Positions 7,348 through 11,048 of a stretch of 11,048 nt of DNA are shown here, piece by piece. Where the stretch lies: assembly GCA_964493125.1 (NCBI GenBank), contig CAZBMS010000048.1, positions 1 through 11,048 on the forward strand, in the 5' to 3' direction. The stretch comes from QGNO01 sp964493125 (GTDB taxonomy: Bacteria > Chloroflexota > Dehalococcoidia > Lucifugimonadales > QGNO01). The position numbers and the translations under genes were made by a program. The notes beneath the pieces are model-generated. The model was not told the origin of the DNA. It did no database searches and worked only from the letters and a program-made list of their open reading frames with translations. Position 1 is the first letter of the stretch. Each line of letters begins with the position of its first letter.

Positions 7348-8768
7348 TTGCGTTTCTCCCAAATCTTTTTGAAAGACTTTGGTGCAAGCCTCGGAAAGTC
7401 TCTATATTTTGTCCACTTTGAGAAAGGAGGAAATGGAATATTCTTCATAAATGTCCCGCGAGTCAGCGGGCGTTGTAGGAAAGTCCCCAAGCTTCGGGCA
7501 AAGGCCATCTTGCTTGTAGATAAAGTTAAGTGCTTCCAAAGGGTAACCGCTACTCTTTCAGAGATTGATACATTGCGGTCATTCTTGTCTCCTTCCTTCA
7601 GGTCTTTTCTTAGCTTTAGCAACATTCTGGGGATGTTTATCTTAACTGGGCATGCATCCTTGCAGGCTCCGCATAAAGTCGATGCGAAAGGTAAGTTGCT
7701 TGCTTTTGAGAGCCCGGTCAAAACCGGCGTCACTATTGAGCCTATAGGTCCGGGATATACCCAACCATAGGAGTGGCCTCCTATGGTCTGGTAAACTGGG
7801 CAGCTGTTCAGGCAAGCTCCGCATCTAATGCAATTCAAGGCTTCTCTAAGTTCTGGGTCCTTGAGAAGCTTACTCCGCCCGTTGTCAATTACTACTAGAT
7901 GAAATTCCTCAGGTCCGTCTTCTTCACCGGGTCGTCGGGGTCCAGATACAAGTGTTACGTAGGATGTGAGCCTTTGGCCAGTAGCTGCTCTGGGCAATAT
8001 CCGAAGCATAACAGCCATATCTTCTAGGGTGGGTACTACTTTTTCCATTCCCATTAAAGCTACATGTATACGTGGTATGGAGGTGCTCATACGCCCATTA
8101 CCTTCGTTTGTAAAAAGGGCTATAGTTCCAGTTTCAGCTATTGCGAAGTTGACACCGGTGATTCCCATATCTGCAGTGAGAAACTTGCCCCGTAGCTCTT
8201 TCCTTGCGGCCAGGGTAAGTGCACCTATGCTTGCCTTTTTGGATGTCTTTAGTTCCTTGTGAAATATCTCTGCCACGTCCCTTTTGGATTTGTGCAGTGC
8301 GGGCGCGACTAGATGGAACGGCGTCTCATTTGCCAGTTGCAGGATATACTCACCTAGGTCTGTTTCTATAGGCTCTATTCCGTTTGTTTCTAGTACTTCA
8401 TTCAATCCGATCTCTTCAGAAACCATGCTTTTGCTTTTGGTAATTGTTTTTACGCCTCTGCTTCTCGCGACGTCGAGGACAATGGCATTTGCGTCCTTGC
8501 TGTCTTTAGCGAAATGCACTACTGCACCGTTATGTTGCATCCGATCCGTTAAGAGATTTAGGTAGTAATCCAAGTTTTCAATGGTATGGTCTTTAATTTG
8601 TCTGGCCTGTTCTCTGTACTGATCCCAGACATCTGGGCTTAATTCATTTACGGCTCTGCGCCTCGCTTGGTCGAAGCCTGATGACACCTTTGATAGAGAA
8701 CGTTGAATTTGCTTGCTCTTAAGGGCTTTTGTTGATGACTGCTTGAATTTTTCGGTGGTTATTTGCAT
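7344..8768 (-). CDS. lutB: LutB, iron-sulfur LUD-domain lactate utilization protein
   Basis: The 474-residue protein is LutB/YkgF, the central subunit of the LutABC lactate-oxidising complex. An N-terminal LUD domain (about 60-300) carries MGITGVNFAIAETGTIALFTNEGNGRMSTSIPRIHVALMG near 201-240 and LTSYVTLVSGPRRPGE near 267-281. A ferredoxin-like region follows: Cys313, Cys316, Cys319 and Cys323 (CIRCGACLNSCP) bind one 4Fe-4S cluster, and Cys366, Cys369 and Cys373 (CGACKDACPVKI) belong to a second. The second motif has three cysteines where ferredoxins have four; as far as I recall this is normal for LutB. GGHSYGWVYPGPIGSIVTPVL lies between the two. The C-terminal 75 residues are basic and aromatic, as usual. 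Length is close to Bacillus LutB. Start ATG at 8768, six bases after the lutA stop, with a weak ribosome site, so translation probably depends on lutA. Confidence 0.96.
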   Translation of the reverse strand: MQITTEKFKQSSTKALKSKQIQRSLSKVSSGFDQARRRAVNELSPDVWDQYREQARQIKDHTIENLDYYLNLLTDRMQHNGAVVHFAKDSKDANAIVLDVARSRGVKTITKSKSMVSEEIGLNEVLETNGIEPIETDLGEYILQLANETPFHLVAPALHKSKRDVAEIFHKELKTSKKASIGALTLAARKELRGKFLTADMGITGVNFAIAETGTIALFTNEGNGRMSTSIPRIHVALMGMEKVVPTLEDMAVMLRILPRAATGQRLTSYVTLVSGPRRPGEEDGPEEFHLVVIDNGRSKLLKDPELREALNCIRCGACLNSCPVYQTIGGHSYGWVYPGPIGSIVTPVLTGLSKASNLPFASTLCGACKDACPVKINIPRMLLKLRKDLKEGDKNDRNVSISERVAVTLWKHLTLSTSKMAFARSLGTFLQRPLTRGTFMKNIPFPPFSKWTKYRDFPRLAPKSFKKIWEKRK

Positions 8769-8774
8769 TTATGA

Positions 8775-9494
8775 CTATTCTTGATCAAGAAATTGTGCTA
8801 GGTGCATGACTCGTGCATCGATTTTTTGCCTGGATAAACCTCCTGCGATTTGCATTAGGCATCCAGAATCACAAGCCAAAACCGTTTCGGCCTTAGTGGC
8901 CTTGATGTTGTTTAATTTCTTATTCAGTATCGCGTTCGAAATCTCAGGAAACTTCACTGAGAATGAACCTCCAAAACCACAACACTCATCTTCGCCTCTC
9001 ATTGGCAAGAATCGGGCTCCTTTCACATTTCTAATGAGCAGCTTGCTTTCATCCCAGGCTTTGAGTTCTCTTAGTAAATGACACGAAGCGTGGTAAGTCA
9101 CCTTATCTCTTCGGGCAGTGCCTAAATTCGATACGCCCAAGACATTTACAAGAAATTGAGAGAACTCATATGTTCGTTCTGCCAACTCTTGGGCTGGCTC
9201 TGAGAGCGTGGGGTGATCTGCCAGCATTTCTGGTATAAACACTTTTAACATAGAAGCACAGGAACCTGATGGAACGATTATATGTTCACTGTTTTTGAAA
9301 ACTTTTATGAACTGCTCTGCGAAGGATAACGCCTGTTTGTTGAATCCGGAATTATAGGCAGGTTGGCCGCAACAGGTCTGTCCAGAAGGAAGATCAACAT
9401 CGACGCCCAGCTTCCGAAGGACGTTGACGGTACTTTCTCCCACCTCTGGAAAGAACTGATCAACTAAACAGGTAACAAACAGTGAAGCTTTCAA
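8775..9494 (-). CDS. lutA: LutA, cysteine-rich-domain lactate utilization protein
   Basis: From a TTG at 9494 the protein has 239 residues, the size of E. coli YkgE and Bacillus LutA. It has two cysteine-rich (CCG) domains of the heterodisulfide reductase/GlpC type. The first holds LFVTC (Cys9), CCGQP (Cys41-Cys42) and PSGSC (Cys79). The second holds HASCH (Cys138), ECCGFGG (Cys171-Cys172) and CDSGC (Cys208, Cys212). These bind the cluster and probably carry electrons within LutABC. The start matters: there is no in-frame ATG near the N-terminus, a TTG at 9515 would add MSTCWSW with no family support, while the TTG at 9494 has GGAG four bases upstream and gives M-KASLFVTCLVDQFFPE, the usual LutA beginning. 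First gene of the lutABC operon. The 143 bases upstream hold no convincing sigma70 promoter and no regulator gene. Confidence 0.95.
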   Translation of the reverse strand: MKASLFVTCLVDQFFPEVGESTVNVLRKLGVDVDLPSGQTCCGQPAYNSGFNKQALSFAEQFIKVFKNSEHIIVPSGSCASMLKVFIPEMLADHPTLSEPAQELAERTYEFSQFLVNVLGVSNLGTARRDKVTYHASCHLLRELKAWDESKLLIRNVKGARFLPMRGEDECCGFGGSFSVKFPEISNAILNKKLNNIKATKAETVLACDSGCLMQIAGGLSRQKIDARVMHLAQFLDQE

Positions 9495-9498
9495 CCAA

Positions 9499-9502
9499 CT
9501 CC
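9499..9502 (-). promoter_or_regulatory. Ribosome site that decides the TTG start of lutA
   Basis: GGAG on the minus strand (9502-9499) lies four bases before the TTG at 9494. No comparable site serves the alternative TTG at 9515, so this site supports the shorter, family-consistent LutA. Confidence 0.5.
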
Positions 9503-9637
9503 AGCATGTCGACAAAGTATGGAAGAACCGTAGCAGAGGATTGATTGAAGTGGCAAGACTAAGAATGGATGAAACAGCCGTTGATTATTGAGTTAAGCAA
9601 TTGTACTGTCGATTATTTGTCAATTTCGAATCCAGAT

Positions 9638-10036
9638 TTATGACTTGCGCCTAATTAACGCTCCGCCTAGGGCTGCCCCAGCTGTACCCATGATGAGCGT
9701 GTAAAGAATTATGCCTAAACCTAAGATAACTAAAGCGTTTTGGAATGTTTTCGGCAATAAGTTTTCGATTAATGAGCTAAATGTAACCAGAATAGTAATT
9801 GGGGCTACCATGAATAAAGCCATAATTATTCCGATGATTGGCGATTTACCAACAGTTACCTTAGCTCTGGTACCCGCGAAGAATCCACCTACCAATGGTC
9901 CCAATGGTCCGGTTAGAAAGTGAATTATGGGGGGGGCTAGCATAGCTAAAGCGATTAGAAATCCAATGAGTGAACTTTTTACCACAGCTTGATTGTACAT
10001 CGATGCTTGAAAATCCGAAACTCGAAATCTACCCAT
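9638..10036 (-). CDS. Small multi-pass membrane protein of unknown function
   Basis: The 132-residue protein is strongly hydrophobic with short polar ends (MGRFRVSDFQASMYNQ at the start, RRKS at the end). Likely membrane segments are about 22-41 (SLIGFLIALAMLAPPIIHFL), a glycine- and proline-rich segment about 43-56 (GPLGPLVGGFFAGTRA), about 66-90 (PIIGIIMALFMVAPITILV) and about 101-125 (ALVILGLGIILYTLIMGTAG), so three or four passes. The GPxGPLxGGFxAG stretch recalls small DUF5518-type membrane proteins; this is a resemblance only. No catalytic or transport motif is visible. The ATG at 10036 is preferred because AAAGGT lies six bases upstream; a GTG at 10051 would add five residues. It is transcribed divergently from the homocysteine methyltransferase-like gene and is 143 bases upstream of lutA on the same strand. 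A role in lactate uptake is not supported: it is far smaller than LctP-type permeases. Confidence 0.78.
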   Translation of the reverse strand: MGRFRVSDFQASMYNQAVVKSSLIGFLIALAMLAPPIIHFLTGPLGPLVGGFFAGTRAKVTVGKSPIIGIIMALFMVAPITILVTFSSLIENLLPKTFQNALVILGLGIILYTLIMGTAGAALGGALIRRKS

Positions 10037-10060
10037 CTCAGTACCTTTCACAGTGCGGAT

Positions 10061-10075
10061 AAGCCATTATGGCTT
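10061..10075. promoter_or_regulatory. 15-base perfect palindrome, candidate operator between divergent genes
   Basis: AAGCCATTATGGCTT has 7-base arms that are exact reverse complements around a single central T. It lies in the 107 bases between the membrane protein start (10036, minus) and the methyltransferase-like start (10144, plus). On the minus strand its middle reads CATAAT, five of six to a -10 box about 25 to 30 bases before the ATG. On the plus strand its right edge touches a possible -35 box (TTGATC). Such placement fits a repressor site acting on both genes, but no regulator is encoded nearby. Confidence 0.4.
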
Positions 10076-10103
10076 GATCGGCATGCAAATCGGAAGATAA
10101 GAT
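10074..10103 (+). promoter_or_regulatory. Possible promoter of the homocysteine methyltransferase-like gene
   Basis: TTGATC (10074-10079) and TAAGAT (10098-10103) are 18 bases apart, each matching four of six consensus positions. Transcription would begin near 10110, giving a leader of about 34 bases that contains the GGGGG stretch just before the ATG. This is a weak call. Confidence 0.3.
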
Positions 10104-10143
10104 CAGATTCTAATATAGGTGAAAAAGATTTAACGGGGGCCTT

Positions 10144-11048
10144 ATGTTTGTTCTAGATCAACGATTGCGAAACGGAGAGTTTCTTTTATTGGATGGTGCA
10201 ATAGGCACTGAACTTCAACGCATTGGAGTGCCAATGGATGATGTTGCTTGGTGTGCGAGGGCGATGCGGGATCAGCCTGACTTGGTCAGGGTTCTCCACG
10301 AGAATTACTTGAAGGCTGGGGCCGACATTCTTACCACTAACACCTTCTCTGCCGCTCGTCACGTTCTCGAAGCGGCTGGTATGGGGGGGCTTGTTGATGA
10401 CATGAATTTCAAGGCGGTGAGGCTAGCTCGACAAGCGCGCGATAATATTGAAGTTCCTCGGAACGTCGCAATTGCTGGGTCAATGTCGAGATTTGGTGGC
10501 AGGCAAACTGATTCTGCAGCCTTAGAAGCGAACTACAGAGAACAGGCGGATATTCTTGCTGAATCTGGAGTGGATATGCTTCTTTTGGAATTTCTTGGTG
10601 GGCCGATCAGCAACATAGAAATAGCTATGAAAGAAGCTGTCAGTACCGGATTGCCAGTGTGGCTTTCATTGAGTTGCTGGATCGATGAAGGTCAAGAGGC
10701 AAGGCTGGGCAACAGAGGGCACCAATCCACCGGGCGAAACCAAGGGCCATGGGATATGGTCTCAGAGGACCCATTGCTTTCAGAGGCGATTGACCGGCTT
10801 ATGCCGTTGGGTGCCTCTGCCCTTCTGGTTATACATTCGGAGATTTATGATGTTATACCGGCATTGGAAGCTATGAAACGGAACTGGGGTGGACCTATCG
10901 GTGCTTATCCTCACTCTGGTGATTGGGTAGGGCCAAATTGGCAATTCGCTAACATGATTTCACCTGAAGATTATGTAGTGGAAGCACAAGATTGGAGACA
11001 ACATGGAGCTCAAATTATTGGTGGTTGTTGCGGGATTGGTGAAGATTA
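10144..11048 (+). CDS. Homocysteine S-methyltransferase-family protein, 3' end outside window
   Basis: The first 301 residues are visible and form a zinc-dependent methyltransferase barrel of the BHMT/MetH N-domain/MmuM family, whose members pass a methyl group to the sulfur of homocysteine. Visible landmarks are LLLDGAIGTELQRIG near 14-28, ENYLKAGADILTTNTFSAARHVL near 53-75, IAGSMSRFG near 110-118, YREQADILAESGVDMLLLEF near 131-150, and IIGGCCGIGED near 291-301, which holds the zinc pair Cys295-Cys296. The third zinc ligand, Cys217 in human BHMT (GVNCHFD), aligns with His231 in ALLVIHSEIYD, so the site is either Cys2His or altered. PIGAYPHSGDW near 251-261 matches the family pattern of substrate-side residues. 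The start has a GGGGG stretch four bases upstream. Only a few dozen residues are likely missing. The methyl donor is unknown; it may be betaine, S-methylmethionine or another methylated compound. Confidence 0.88.
   Translation, partial: MFVLDQRLRNGEFLLLDGAIGTELQRIGVPMDDVAWCARAMRDQPDLVRVLHENYLKAGADILTTNTFSAARHVLEAAGMGGLVDDMNFKAVRLARQARDNIEVPRNVAIAGSMSRFGGRQTDSAALEANYREQADILAESGVDMLLLEFLGGPISNIEIAMKEAVSTGLPVWLSLSCWIDEGQEARLGNRGHQSTGRNQGPWDMVSEDPLLSEAIDRLMPLGASALLVIHSEIYDVIPALEAMKRNWGGPIGAYPHSGDWVGPNWQFANMISPEDYVVEAQDWRQHGAQIIGGCCGIGED

Noticed and set aside
8284..8565. Open frame of 93 codons opposite lutB
   Set aside because: It lies fully antisense to the conserved lutB coding sequence and has no ribosome site or family character that I can see.
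8778..8791. A 14-base perfect palindrome, TTCTTGATCAAGAA, at the lutA-lutB junction
   Set aside because: It encodes the last codons of lutA (FLDQE), gives only a weak RNA hairpin, and one such palindrome is expected by chance in about 11 kb.
9582..9617. Repeated (T/C)GATTATT, 28 bases apart, upstream of lutA
   Set aside because: The repeat unit is only seven to eight AT-rich bases; too short to call an operator without comparison to other genomes.
9618..9623. Perfect TTGACA on the minus strand upstream of lutA
   Set aside because: No acceptable -10 box lies 16 to 19 bases downstream, so it was not called as the lut promoter. A second candidate nearer the gene (TTGCCA and TACGGT) is equally weak.
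10685..10876. Open frame of 63 codons on the plus strand within the methyltransferase-like gene
   Set aside because: It overlaps the well-supported methyltransferase frame completely and its product has no recognisable features; a shadow frame.

Overview
The window is a bacterial chromosome segment of moderate G+C with tightly packed metabolic genes. The signals are bacterial: Shine-Dalgarno sites, sigma70-like promoters, a lipobox signal peptide and a tRNA with its CCA encoded. There are no phage, IS, CRISPR or rRNA features. The gene mix suggests an aerobic heterotroph living on organic acids and amides: a CaiB/BaiF CoA-transferase, an M20D amidohydrolase, a YwrD-like gamma-glutamyltransferase, LutABC, and a homocysteine methyltransferase-like protein. 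Together with the style of the small lipoprotein and of the truncated first protein, it resembles uncultured marine bacteria such as SAR202-type Chloroflexota. That placement is a guess from gene content; no marker gene in the window fixes it.

Layout. 1-305 (+): C-terminal end of an unrecognised conserved protein. 325-1950 (-): gamma-glutamyltransferase-family Ntn hydrolase with a good sigma70 promoter upstream. 2110-2661 (+): small ankyrin-repeat lipoprotein, divergent from it. 2697-2771 (-): tRNA-Asn(GUU) with its own promoter. 5380-2861 (-): two-gene unit, M20D amidohydrolase then class III CoA-transferase/racemase. 5462-6613 (+): glycerate 2-kinase, divergent from that unit and apparently leaderless. 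9494-6610 (-): complete lutA-lutB-lutC operon for 2-hydroxyacid (L-lactate) oxidation, convergent with and overlapping the glycerate kinase by 4 bases. 10036-9638 (-): small multi-pass membrane protein. 10144-11048 (+): homocysteine S-methyltransferase-family protein, running off the window, divergent from it across a 107-base region holding a 15-base perfect palindrome.

How the genes fit. LutABC would convert L-lactate (or a related 2-hydroxyacid) to pyruvate, and glycerate kinase would send D-glycerate to 2-phosphoglycerate, so both feed lower glycolysis. The M20D enzyme and the CoA-transferase could release and then CoA-activate an acid from an amide conjugate; that link is inferred from position only. 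No transporter or dedicated regulator for any of these is inside the window. No gap between genes exceeds about 160 bases.

No clearly new system was found. The points most worth a second look are the substituted zinc ligand in the homocysteine methyltransferase-like protein, the non-canonical glutamate pocket of the gamma-glutamyltransferase homologue, the probable leaderless glycerate kinase mRNA, and the palindrome between the last two genes.
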